In this document: piece by piece, positions 6,584 through 17,100 of the stretch | How positions within the stretch are numbered: position 1 is the stretch's first letter | Layout: the number at the start of each line of letters is the position of its first letter | NCBI GenBank assembly: GCA_964477265.1 | Contig: CAYZDJ010000029.1 | Location: forward strand, 1 to 26,705 | Reading direction: 5' to 3' | Source of the DNA: CAIVPM01 sp964477265 | Lineage (GTDB): Bacteria; Bacteroidota; Bacteroidia; Chitinophagales; Chitinophagaceae | Length of the DNA: 26,705 nucleotides | Translations under genes and position numbers: made by a program | Notes under the pieces: generated by a model | The model's database searches: none | Seen by the model: the letters and a program-made list of their open reading frames with translations, nothing else | Told to the model about the DNA's origin: nothing

Positions 6584-8764
6584 ATGAGAAAAATTTTATC
6601 TACATCGTTAATACTTATAGCTATTATTGTTGTTGGAACATCTGGTATTAAATCTGTTCAAAGTTCTGGTTCAGCACCAACAGGTAACACTGGTGCTTCT
6701 GGCAGCTATTGCACTGGTTGTCATGCAGGCACTTTAAATACAGCTGGTGGAAGTGTTGTTGCAACAGGCCTGCCTGCAGCTTACACTGCCAGTACAGGTT
6801 ATTCTTTTTCTATAACAATTAATCATGCAAGTGCAGATAGAAAGCGTTGGGGCTTTGCCATTAAAGCAGTGAATGCAAGTGGTACAGCTGTTGGTACATT
6901 CTCTACCACTAATGTTAATGCAGGTGTAAGTAGTGGTGAATTAATTCATAAAAATGCACCTAGCACAGCATCTGCAAATACTTTTACTTTTAATAATTTA
7001 AAATGGACAGCACCAGCTACAAATGCTTTGGCGGATAAACGAATCAGATTCTTTTTAGTTGGAAATGCAGCAAATGGAACAGGTGGAACTGATGGAGATT
7101 TCATTTACTCTAACCTAATGACAATTATGTCAACCAGCATAGCTTCTTTTTCTCCAGTTACTGCTACAACTGGTGCAACAGTAACTATTAAAGGAGTAAG
7201 TTTTACAGGTGCAACTGCTGTTAGTTTTGGAGGGACGAATGCCAGTTCATTTACTGTTGTTAACGATACAACAATTACAGCAGTTGTAGGTATTGGTAAA
7301 AGCGGAAATGTTAGTGTAACATCACCAAGTGGTTCAGCAAGTTTGGCAGGATTTACTTTTTGTGCAGCACCAACTTCGCAAATGCAAAATCCAAGTGCCT
7401 GCGATAAGTTTACATACAAAAATATTACCTACACTTCAAGTGCTGTTATAAAAGATACACTTAAAACAGTTGGTGGTTGCGATAGTGTTTACCTTACTAT
7501 TAATGCTACTGTTAACCCAAGTATTACTGGCAGGGTATTTCATCCTGCAAAAGGTGCTATACAAAACGTTAAGGTAATGCTTACAGGAAGTAGTACCAAT
7601 ACATATAATTCAAATGGGGATTACAATGCATCTTGTTTAAATGCTAATAGTAGCGGAGTGTTAAGACCTGTAAAAAATAATGATGTTGCTAAAGCTAATG
7701 GGGTAAATAGCTTTGATGTTTTGTTGGTACAACGTCATATTTTGAACATAACAAAACTTACTAATGCCTATAAATTAATTGCTGCTGATGTGGATGGAAG
7801 TAAATCAATTAGTAGTGTGGATGTATTAAGGATTAAGCGTTTGATATTAGGTACAGATACCACTTTTACCAAAACTGTTAATGCAGTAAAAATAGATAGG
7901 TTATGGGAGTTTGTTGATAGTAGCTATGTTTTCCCAGATAGTACTAATCCTTTTCCATTTAAAGATAGTATTAGCTTTAACAATATTACAAGTGGTAAAT
8001 CAAATCAGTCATTTGTAGGTATTAAGTTGGGAGATGTTAATGATAGTTGGGTTGCTACAACTGCAAAAGGAATTAAAAAAGGAACTTTACATTTATTATA
8101 TGATGAAGAAAAAAGTGATAACCTAGTGAGGTTAAATATCAGCTCTACCGATTTTGAAAATATTGCTGCAATGCAATACACACTTCATTTTGATAACAAT
8201 GAGTACGAGTTTATAAGCATTGAAAATAATAAGTTGAGTATTGATTTTAATCCCATAAATGCAAATATCACAGGTAATATAAGCATGCTTTGGACAGATA
8301 AAAATGCTGAAGCAAAAACGTATGGAAAAAACGATGTTTTGTTTACTGTTATTTTAAAACCTAAATATACTTTGTCATCAAATGCAGGACTTAGCATAAA
8401 CAATGACATCACAAATATTGATGCATATGACAATAGCAATAAACAATATAACATTGTTGTTAGCCAAAGTACGAAAGGTGTAAATAAGAAAGGTGAAATT
8501 AAAGACGAGTTATTTGCTGTATCTCCAAATCCAGGTAATGGTAATGTAAGGGTTGATGTGTTAAGCAGCGAAAATAAAAAACTGACTTTTTCTTTGTCTG
8601 ACCTTCAGGGTAAGACCCTTTACAGTAAGGTATTTGAGGCTGTTAAAGGCGATAACATATATTACATAAACTTTAAAAAAGATATAGCTTTAAATAAAGG
8701 GATTTATGTTATAAAGGTTAATGGATTGCTTGGAGATAACACAAGAAAAATTATTGTTGAATAA
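6584..8764 (+). CDS. T9SS-secreted protein: CxxCH anchor domain, TIG, dockerin-like, cohesin-like, sorting domain
   Basis: A 726-residue exported protein with an N-terminal hydrophobic signal (about 1-28). Residues ~29-183 resemble the Reeler-like 'choice-of-anchor V' domain and contain CTGCH (Cys43, Cys46, His47), a c-type heme-binding pattern. An IPT/TIG Ig-like domain follows (~185-260), then one two-cysteine repeat ending GCDSVY (~260-311). A dockerin-like pair comes next: first loop at 367-378 (DVAKANGVNSFD, Ala at the usual metal positions 3 and 5), second at 402-413 (DVDGSKSISSVD, near canonical). It continues with the WEFV...FPFKD...GIKLGDVN extension (to ~485) typical of Bacteroidota dockerins. 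A cohesin-like beta domain spans ~509-625, and a type A T9SS sorting domain ~646-726 (VSPNPGNG to KIIVE). The last four modules recur in the next two genes. No catalytic domain seen. It has its own terminator downstream. Confidence 0.85.
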   Translation: MRKILSTSLILIAIIVVGTSGIKSVQSSGSAPTGNTGASGSYCTGCHAGTLNTAGGSVVATGLPAAYTASTGYSFSITINHASADRKRWGFAIKAVNASGTAVGTFSTTNVNAGVSSGELIHKNAPSTASANTFTFNNLKWTAPATNALADKRIRFFLVGNAANGTGGTDGDFIYSNLMTIMSTSIASFSPVTATTGATVTIKGVSFTGATAVSFGGTNASSFTVVNDTTITAVVGIGKSGNVSVTSPSGSASLAGFTFCAAPTSQMQNPSACDKFTYKNITYTSSAVIKDTLKTVGGCDSVYLTINATVNPSITGRVFHPAKGAIQNVKVMLTGSSTNTYNSNGDYNASCLNANSSGVLRPVKNNDVAKANGVNSFDVLLVQRHILNITKLTNAYKLIAADVDGSKSISSVDVLRIKRLILGTDTTFTKTVNAVKIDRLWEFVDSSYVFPDSTNPFPFKDSISFNNITSGKSNQSFVGIKLGDVNDSWVATTAKGIKKGTLHLLYDEEKSDNLVRLNISSTDFENIAAMQYTLHFDNNEYEFISIENNKLSIDFNPINANITGNISMLWTDKNAEAKTYGKNDVLFTVILKPKYTLSSNAGLSINNDITNIDAYDNSNKQYNIVVSQSTKGVNKKGEIKDELFAVSPNPGNGNVRVDVLSSENKKLTFSLSDLQGKTLYSKVFEAVKGDNIYYINFKKDIALNKGIYVIKVNGLLGDNTRKIIVE

Positions 8765-8811
8765 GATAAAAACAACTTGATAATTGAAGTAAAGACTTCA
8801 TACAAACATAT

Positions 8812-8819
8812 TATATTTG
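8812..8819 (+). promoter_or_regulatory. TAnnTTTG element located before a terminator
   Basis: TATATTTG matches the Bacteroidota -7 consensus exactly. The hairpin at 8821-8848 begins one base later, so a transcript started here would run straight into the terminator or carry it at its 5' end. It may be a real promoter with a 5' hairpin leader, or a chance match in AT-rich DNA. See the related finding. Confidence 0.25.
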
Positions 8820-8820
8820 C

Positions 8821-8854
8821 CAAAAACCATCAGCTATGATGGTTTTTGTTTTTG
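8821..8854 (+). terminator. Intrinsic terminator between the first and second large secreted genes
   Basis: A perfect 12-bp stem, CAAAAACCATCA at 8821-8832 and its complement at 8837-8848, with a GCTA loop, followed by TTTTTG. It lies 57 bases after the stop at 8764 and 23 bases before the next ATG. The A-rich left arm means it could also act on the minus strand. Confidence 0.8.
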
Positions 8855-8876
8855 AACATAACTATAACTGTACTTT

Positions 8877-11800
8877 ATGAAGAAATATATATTATTTTTT
8901 TTATGCTTTTCACTTGCAAAATTTTCCCAATCTCAATCCATAACTATCACTCAACCCAATGGAGGCGAAACTTTGTATGCCTGTGAGATTTATACCATTA
9001 AGTTTACTGCAAGTGGTACATCAACTTATTACAATGTAGATTATTCTTTAAATAACGGTGCTACCTGGACAAGTAGTGCCACTAATCTGTTAATTACAAA
9101 TGGACAATATGGATGGACAGTTCCTTATGCAAGTTCTACAACCTGTTTGCTAAGGGTATATGATAAAAATAATCCAACTATCCAGGATGTGAGTAATAAT
9201 GTATTTACTATTAAAATTCCAGTAATACTTACAGCACCTAATGGTGGTGAGGTTTGGCAGGCTGGTACAAGCAAAACCATTACCTGGAATATGGAGGGTA
9301 CTTCGCAAAAATTCAATATTGCTTATTCAACAAATAGTGGCAGCACCTGGACAAATATTGTTACAAATACCACCATTGTAAATGGTCAGTATAATTGGAC
9401 TGTTCCTAATATGGCAACCACAACAACCTGTATGGTTAGGGTAATGGATTATGTTACCAATTGTAAGGTAGATGCAAGCGACAATGTGTTTACCATAACG
9501 CCAGCCCAGCCGTTACTTACAACACCAAATGGTTATGAGATATTGGATTGNNNNNNNNNNNNNNNNNNNNNNNNNNNNNNNNNNNNNNNNNNNNNNNNNN
9601 NNNNNNNNNNNNNNNNNNNNNNNNNNNNNNNNNNNNNNNNNNNNNNNNNNATGTAAGCAATGCCAACTTTGCAGTAACGCCAGCCCAGCCGTTACTTACA
9701 ACACCTAATGGTGGCGAGGTTTGGTGGAGTGGAATGACTAATTATATCTATTGGGATGCCTCTACTTTTTACAGCAATGTAAAATTGGATTTCTCGCTGG
9801 ATAGTGGTGCAACCTGGAATATTATTACAACTACTGCAACCTTTACAAATGGCTATTATGCCTGGACAATTCCACAAACATTTTCAACAAAATGTTTAAT
9901 ACGTGCAAGCAATTCTTTAAACACAAGTTTATATGATATAAGTGATGCTGTATTTACCATTAAACCAGCCATTACTATACTTACACCAAATGGTGGTGAT
10001 ACATTAGGTGCTTGCACACAAACATCAATTACATTTGAAAAATCACCAGCTTACAGCAATGCAAACATTGAATACACTTTGAATGGAGGCTCAAGTTGGA
10101 CAAGCCTTGTAGCCAATAACAACTATGGCACAACCAGCACATCATTTACCTACAATTGGTCTATTCCTAATATTGCATCATCCAATGTCAAGATAAGGGT
10201 TTACCCAACAGGCAATATTTCTTTGGGCGATAGCAGCAACAGTGCATTGACCATTAAGAAAGCTGTAACCATTGTGCAGCCTGCTTATGGTGGCACAATG
10301 CAGGTGGCAACTGTATATCCAATCAAATGGAAGTCTGAAGGCATTTCAAATTTGTATGACATTGCCTATACCACCAATGGTGGCACAACCTGGACAAATA
10401 TTGTAACAGCTTACAACACTGCAAACAGTACTTATAACTGGACTGTGCCAAACACTGTTTCATCAAATTGTAAAATACGTGTAAGGGATAACGTGAACAG
10501 TTGCAAGGAAGATATTTCTCAACAGGCATTCATTATTTCGGCAACGCCTGCACCATTAAAAGTTACTTACCCCAATGGTGGTGAAATTATACAAGGCTGT
10601 TCTTTAAAAACCATAACCTGGACTGAAACAGGTACACCTGCTGGTTCTTACACACTTGAATATTCAATAAATGCTGGTACAACTTGGGTGACATTTGCAA
10701 CGCCATACTCTACAACTTCTGGTAGTTGCCCTTGGTATGTTCCCAATTTTAATAACAGCAATAGTGTATTAATAAGAGTAAGTGCAGTAGGTAGTACGAC
10801 TATCAGAGATGTAAGTGATGCACTGTTTACTATTTCCAGACTTTTACCAACAACCAATACTGTTAATTTAACAAGCTGCTCAAGCATTGTATATAAAGGC
10901 AATACCTACACAACATCAACAACTGTAAGGGATACAACAAAAACAGCAACTGGCTTGTGCGATAGTATTTACAATGTTGCCAACATTATCATACAAAAAA
11001 ATACAACCACACAATCTTTAAATTTCAGTGGTTGCCAATCGGTGATTTATAAAGGAAAAACTTATACTTCTTCTGTTACAATAAACGATACAACCAGAAC
11101 TGCACAGGGCTGTGACAGCATTTACAACACAGTTTACATTACAGTTTACAATATCACGCCAACAACACAAACGCAAAACGTGAGTGGTTGCAAAAAGTAT
11201 ATTTACAAAGGAATTACTTACACTACAAACACAACATTAAGGGACACGATACGAAGTATTTCAAATTGTGATAGTATGTATAATGTAGTTAATATTACCA
11301 TTAATACAAATTGTATAAACTATATTAATACAGTGTTTACAGTAAATATGGTTAATTACCTTGCTACAGGAAATACCATTGATACTGGCGGTATACGAAT
11401 AGCAGGAAACTTTGCAGACTTAGGCATTAATCTTCCAAACTGGACACCAACATCACAGCTTTGCAAGCTAACAAAACAAGGTGCTACAGACAATTGGAGT
11501 ATTACTATTTCTATACCAGATACATCCATCAAAAAAACTTTATACTTTAAATTTGTGAATACAAACTGGGGCAAAAATGAAGGCATTGATTTTGGCTCAG
11601 AGTTGAGAAATTCAGCCACCTGCTCTGTTAACGATGGCTTTGGAAACTATAACAGGTTCTTAAAACTGCCAACGCAAGACAGCATTGTAAGCTATTGTTG
11701 GGAAAGATGTGGCTTGTGCAACACCACTGCAAATGCACCAATAGTAACAACAGGAAATATTACTGCAACCACCTCATCAATGGTAACAGTTGGTAATAAT

Positions 11801-14125
11801 AATCTTATTGCAACTGGTGGCTCAACTGTATTATACAAAGGGTTATTGGTTTCAACAAATCCGCTACCGAATATTTACAACAATACTTTCAATTCATATT
11901 TTCACTATGCAAATCCTACATTAGGAACATATAGTATTTATATAAATGGATTATACTCGAATGTTAAATATTATGCAAGGGCTTATGCAAGTAATGAAAT
12001 TGGCACTACTTATGGCAGTGTAATTCCTTTTGTTTTGTGTGATACTGCAAAAAGAGATACTTTAAATTTAACAGGTTGTGGTAGCCTCATCTATAGTGGC
12101 AATACATACACATCATCAACCACAAAGAGAGATACTTTAAAAACAATTTTGGGCTGCGATAGTATTTATAGAGTAGCCAACATTACTGTTCAAAATATTA
12201 CAGCAACTACACAAACACAAACCCTTTTTGGTTGTAACAGTGTTGTGTATAATAGCAAAACTTATACAACATCAACAACAGTAAAGGACACATTGAAAAC
12301 GACTTTAGGTTGTGATAGTATTTATAAGGTAGCAAATATTACTGTTCAAAATATTATAGCAACTACACAAACACAAACCCTTTTTGGTTGTAACAGTGTT
12401 GTGTATAATAGCAAAACTTATACAACATCAACAACAGTAAAGGATACATTGAGAACCACTTTAGGTTGTGATAGTATTTATAAGGTAGCAAATATTGCTG
12501 TTCAAACAATATCAGCAACTACGCAAACCAGTAACATTAATGGCTGTAACAGTGTTGTGTATAATGGTAAAACCTATACTGCATCAACTACTGTAAACGA
12601 TACTTTAAAAACAACATTGGGTTGTGATAGCATTTACATAGTTGCAAACATTACTGTTACGCCAAGTCCTGTTATTTCATCTGTTACATCAAATAGCCCT
12701 GTGAATACAGGCGATACTATTAAGTTATTTGTAACAGCAACAAATGCTGCAAGCTATAACTGGCAAGGTGTTGGTGGATTTTCAAGCATTAGTCAAAACA
12801 CATTTGTTGCTAATGCAACTTTAGCAAATGCTGGCTGGTATTATATTACAGTAAGCAATGGCAGTTGTAGTAAAAAAGATAGTGTACTTGTAAATGTTGG
12901 TGTAGCCTCTTATACAATTTCAGGAAAAGTGATTACACCGTTAAAGAAAACTATTAATAATGCCATAGTAAATTTAACTGGTGCAAGTACTGCATCAAAG
13001 CAAAGTTTTGTTGGTGTTTATAATTTTGATAATTTAACCAATGGTAATTACAAACTAAAACTTTCAAAAAATAATGATGTTGCCAAAGCTAATGGTGTAA
13101 GTAGTGTAGATGTTTTATTAACGCAACGACATATATTAAACACTGCAAAGCTTAATAGTGCTTACAAATTAATAGCAGCCGATGTAGATGGCAATAAAGC
13201 TATAAATAGTGTGGATGTGTTAAGGATGAAACGCCTGATATTAGGCACAGATACTACTTTTACAAAAACAATTGGTACAGTAAAAACAGACAGGCTTTGG
13301 GAGTTTGTAGATAGTGCTTATCAATTCCCTGATACTACCAATCCTTTTCCATTCAAGGATAGTATTAACTTCACCAATTTGGCAAGTAATAAAGTCAATC
13401 AAACCTTTATTGGCGTTAAGCTTGGCGATGTAAACTATGATTGGAATGCTACTGTGGCAAAAGGAATTAAAATTGATAATGTAGAGTTGATAGTTGATAG
13501 TGAAAAGAAAGCATCAGTTATTTACCATCATTTTTCAACCAACAATTTCAAGAACATTGCAGCACTGCAATACACACTTCATTTTGATAATGATAAATAT
13601 GAGTTTGTAAACCTTGAAGGTTTCAAAAACCTACAAGGTTTTGAATACAATTCAGCACAGGCGAATGCTACAGGCAATATTGCCATGCTGTGGACTGATA
13701 AAAATGCAGCATCGCAAACACTTAAAGATGGCAGCGAGCTATTTACTTTAATTTTAAAGCTTAAAGATTTTCGTTCAACTAACGAATCAGAACTTTCGTT
13801 GACTAACGAGGTTAGTGATATAGAGGCATGGGATAATGATTACAGAAAGCACAATATTGTTTTAATAAAGCGACAAACAGTAAAAAATACAGCATCTTTA
13901 AATCTGCTTAAAGTCTATCCAAATCCATCAAAAGGAGATGTGAGAGTTGAAGTGAAAGGTGCGAAGAATATTGAAATTATTGATGTTGCAGGCAGGATAA
14001 TTAAAAGTGAACAGTTGAAAAATGACAGCAATATATTAAATTTAAAACTCAGTACTGGCACTTATATTATTCAAGCAATTATGCAAGATGGGACTTTGAA
14101 AAATGAAAAGTTAGTTGTACTGTAA
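8877..14125 (+). CDS. Giant T9SS-secreted protein with Ig-like array, Cys repeats, E-set domain, dockerin-like and cohesin-like domains (interrupted by assembly gap)
   Basis: One gene split by 100 N at 9551-9650: 224 codons before and 1490 after, so at least 1714 residues. A signal peptide (MKKYILFFLCFSLAKFSQS) precedes at least seven Ig-like repeats of about 95 residues, most starting PNGGE and containing W-T-V/I-P (to about 10850). Three two-cysteine repeats ending C-D-S-I/M-Y follow (10855-11310), then an E-set/starch-binding-like domain (11320-11730; IAGNF, FKFVNTNWGKNEG, CWERCGLC). Next come an FN3-like unit (to about 12030; YYARAYASNEIGTTYG), four more Cys repeats (12050-12665), a PKD/Ig-like domain (to 12905), and a carboxypeptidase-regulatory-like strand set. 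The dockerin-like pair has loops from 13076 and 13181, the cohesin-like domain spans about 13470-13870, and the sorting domain (VYPNPSKG) runs from 13912. No enzyme domain seen. Probably a surface or extracellular binding protein. Confidence 0.82.
8932..10850 (+). repeat. Array of at least seven ~95-residue Ig-like repeats inside the giant gene
   Basis: Each unit (about 285 bp) opens with a T-x-P-N-G-G-E-like motif, has ITW or similar near residue 18, an S-x-N-x-G-x-T-W motif in the middle, NWTVP about 20 residues later and a D-x-S-D-x-x-F-T-I end. The third unit is mostly lost in the N gap. The repeats are diverged apart from the sequence around the gap. Confidence 0.8.
9551..9650. other. 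Assembly gap (100 N) inside a repeat array
   Basis: Exactly 100 N, the conventional length for a gap of unknown size. A stretch of about 30 bases beginning taacgccagcccagccgtta occurs on both sides (from about 9495 and 9674), so reads could not be placed uniquely. The coding frame is phase 0 on the left and phase 2 on the right; continuity needs a true gap length of 2 modulo 3. One standard ~285-bp repeat would need about 206 missing bases, which fits. Confidence 0.95.
12200..12667 (+). repeat. Tandem 156-bp repeats encoding two-cysteine GCDSIY units
   Basis: Three head-to-tail 156-bp (52-residue) units at 12200-12355, 12356-12511 and 12512-12667. The first two differ at only about eight positions by eye, so this duplication is recent; the third is more diverged. 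Each encodes T-Q-T...GCNSVVYN...KTYT.STTV.DTL.TTLGCDSIY, with one Cys near each end of the unit, suggesting one disulfide per repeat. Confidence 0.85.
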
Positions 14126-14184
14126 TTTGGTGTTTCATAAAGCCAAAGCACATATTTTTACAAAATATCTTAATCGCTTTCTTT

Positions 14185-17100
14185 ATGAAAATATTTTTAT
14201 CATGCTTACTTGCAATTGCTTCAACGTTATTGTTTGCACAACCTTGTAGCAACATACAAACTATTGGCTGTGGTACAAGCATTAATTTTAATGTGGCAGC
14301 AGGGGCAGGCAATGCAAGTTTCCAAAATGGATTAGGTACAACATGCTATTGGAATAGTGGTTCTGGGGGATTAGAAAAAGTCTACAAATTCACTGCACCA
14401 CAAACGGGATTGTATCAATTTTCAACTGTTAGTGCCACAAGCAATGCAACTTACGTTGAATATTTTTATAAAGTAGCAGCCAATAATTGTAGCAATACAG
14501 GTTGGAGCTGCCTTGGCTACACCTCAGGTGCAACACCTTTATCCAGTATAGTTTTAAACGCAAATGATTCTATATACATTCTTGCAAATGCAGAAAGTAC
14601 TGCTGGAGTTAGCCAGGATTTTCAGTTAAGTTGTGCTATTGCACCACCTTGCAATAGTGTTCAGCAAATTTTTTGTGCAACCAATGTCAACTTTGTTTCA
14701 GCAGGTGGTTATGGGCATCCAAATTATGTTAATGGGCTTGGAACAACTTGTTATTGGAATAGTGGTCGTGGTGGGCTTGAAAAAATTTACAAATTCAAGG
14801 CTACACAAACTGGAATCTACACTTTTGCAACTACAACATCTAGCACTAACAATAGTTATATAGAATATTTCTATGCAAAAAATGTAAGTACATGCTCAAA
14901 TGTTTCCTGGACTTGCTTAGGTTATGCCAATACTGCAAAGCAATTATCTTCAATTACGCTTAATGCAGGAGACAGTATTTTAATACTTGCCAATGCTGAA
15001 GATGTTAGTACAACTTCACAAAATTTTCAATTGAGTTGTGCAGTGCCTTTTGCCTGCAATAACATTACCAATATTACTTGTGGCATTGATATGAACTTTA
15101 ATGTTAATGCAGGTTATGGCGATGCAAATTATACCAATGGTGTTGGTACAACTTGTTACTGGAACAGTGGACGTGGTGGATTTGAAAAAATATACAAGTT
15201 CAAAGCAACACAGTCTGGAACTTATAGTTTTACCACAACAACAGCATCTAATGATAACAGTTATGTTGAATATTTCTTTACCAAAACTTTCAATGGCTGC
15301 AATGCTTCTGCATGGACTTGCTTAGGCTATACCAATACTGCAAAGCAATTATCTTCATTTAATATTAATGCTGGTGATAGTATTTTTATACTTGCCAATG
15401 CAGAAGATGTTAATGGAACATCACAAAATTTTCAGTTAAGTTGTGGGGTGCCTTTTGCCTGCAATAATATTACCAATATTACATGTGGTATTGATATGAA
15501 CTTTAATGTTAATGAAGGTTATGGCGATGCAAACTATGCAAATGGAGTAGGAACAACCTGTTACTGGAATAGTGGACGTGGTGGATTTGAAAAAATATAT
15601 AAGTTTAAAGCAACTCAATCTGGTACTTACAGTTTTGCTACTACAACTGCATCTAACGATAATAGTTATGTAGAATATTTTTTTACTAAAACCTTCAATG
15701 GTTGTAATACTTCAGCGTGGACTTGTTTAGGCTATACAAATAGTGCATCACAATTGTCTTCATTAAACCTAAATGCTGGCGATAGTGTTTTTATTTTGGT
15801 AAACGCTGAAGGCGTTAATGGAACGTCTCAAAATTTTCAGCTAAGTTGTGCAGTACCTTATGCTTGCAGTAACGTTACCAGTATTACTTGTGGTATTGAT
15901 ATGAGCTTTAACGTTAATGCTGGTTATGGCGATGCAAATTATGTAAACGGTGTAGGAACTACTTGTTACTGGAATAGCGGACGTGGCGGATTTGAAAAGA
16001 TATATAAATTCAAGGCAACGCAATCTGGCACTTACAGTTTTGCTACTACAACTGCATCTAACGATAATAGTTATGTAGAATATTTTTTTACTAAAACTTT
16101 CAATGGTTGTAATACTTCAGCATGGACTTGCTTAGGTTATACAAATAGTGCATCACAGTTGTCATCGTTTAATCTTAATGTAGGTGATAGCATTTTTATT
16201 CTTGTAAATGCTGAAGGAATTAATGGAACATCTCAAAATTTTCAGCTAAGTTGTGCAGTGCCTTTTGCTTGCAGCAATATCACCAATATCACTTGTGGAA
16301 ATGATATAAACTTTAATGTGGGTGCAGGTGTTGGCGATGCGAATTATGCAAATGGAGTAGGAACAATTTGTTATTGGAACAGCGGACGTGGTGGATTTGA
16401 AAAAATATATCGCTTTATTGTTCCTTATGCTGGAACCTATTCATTTGAAGTTACAAGTCCAACTTCCAATAGTTCTTATGTGGAATATTTAATGAAAAAA
16501 TCTAACAGTTGCAGCCCAACTGGTTTTACATGTATTGTTTATACAAATGCAACAACATCTGCATCAACCTTAAACCTTGTCTATGGCGATACTGTTTTGA
16601 TTCTTGCCAATGCAGAAGGCACAACAGGTGTAAGCCAAAGTTTCAGGATAAATTGTGCTGCAAATCCTTGCACCATTCAACCCAAAACAGAAACCTTATT
16701 ATTCAATACCTGCAGCACTTATACTTATAAAAGCATTGCTTACACAAAGGATACTGTATTCAATGAGATTATAAAAACAAAGTTGGGCTGTGACAGCATT
16801 GTTAGAAGGGTAGTAATTACGATTAATAATTTTATTCCAAAAGTAAATATCTCATCAAGGTATGTAAATCCTTGCAGTGGAAGCCAGGCAGTTGAATTTA
16901 ATTTAAGTACACCTAACCAGCAAACACCAATTGTGGCAGCACCTGCAAAAGGAGAGCTTTATTTGGTTGGAGATGCAACAACTTTGGGTTGGGGTAATCC
17001 TGTGCCTGTGACACAGAAATTTGAACGATTGGATAAATATAATTATGTGGGGGTATTTAATTTATTTGCAAATAAAAGTTACAGGTTGTTGCCAGAAAAT

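Noticed and set aside
9541..9660. A new gene start (ATG) within or next to the N run, or a true frameshift
   Set aside because: The start lies in undetermined bases, and both sides continue the same Ig-like repeat array. An arbitrary 100-N gap explains the phase difference.
14633..16023. Several 60-76 residue ORFs in other frames within the repeat array
   Set aside because: They recur with the 405-bp period because the DNA repeats, and are shadows of the real frame.
14242..16665. Regular direct repeats considered as a CRISPR or satellite array
   Set aside because: The 405-bp period is in frame inside one long coding sequence and encodes a recognisable domain; there are no short repeats with unique spacers.
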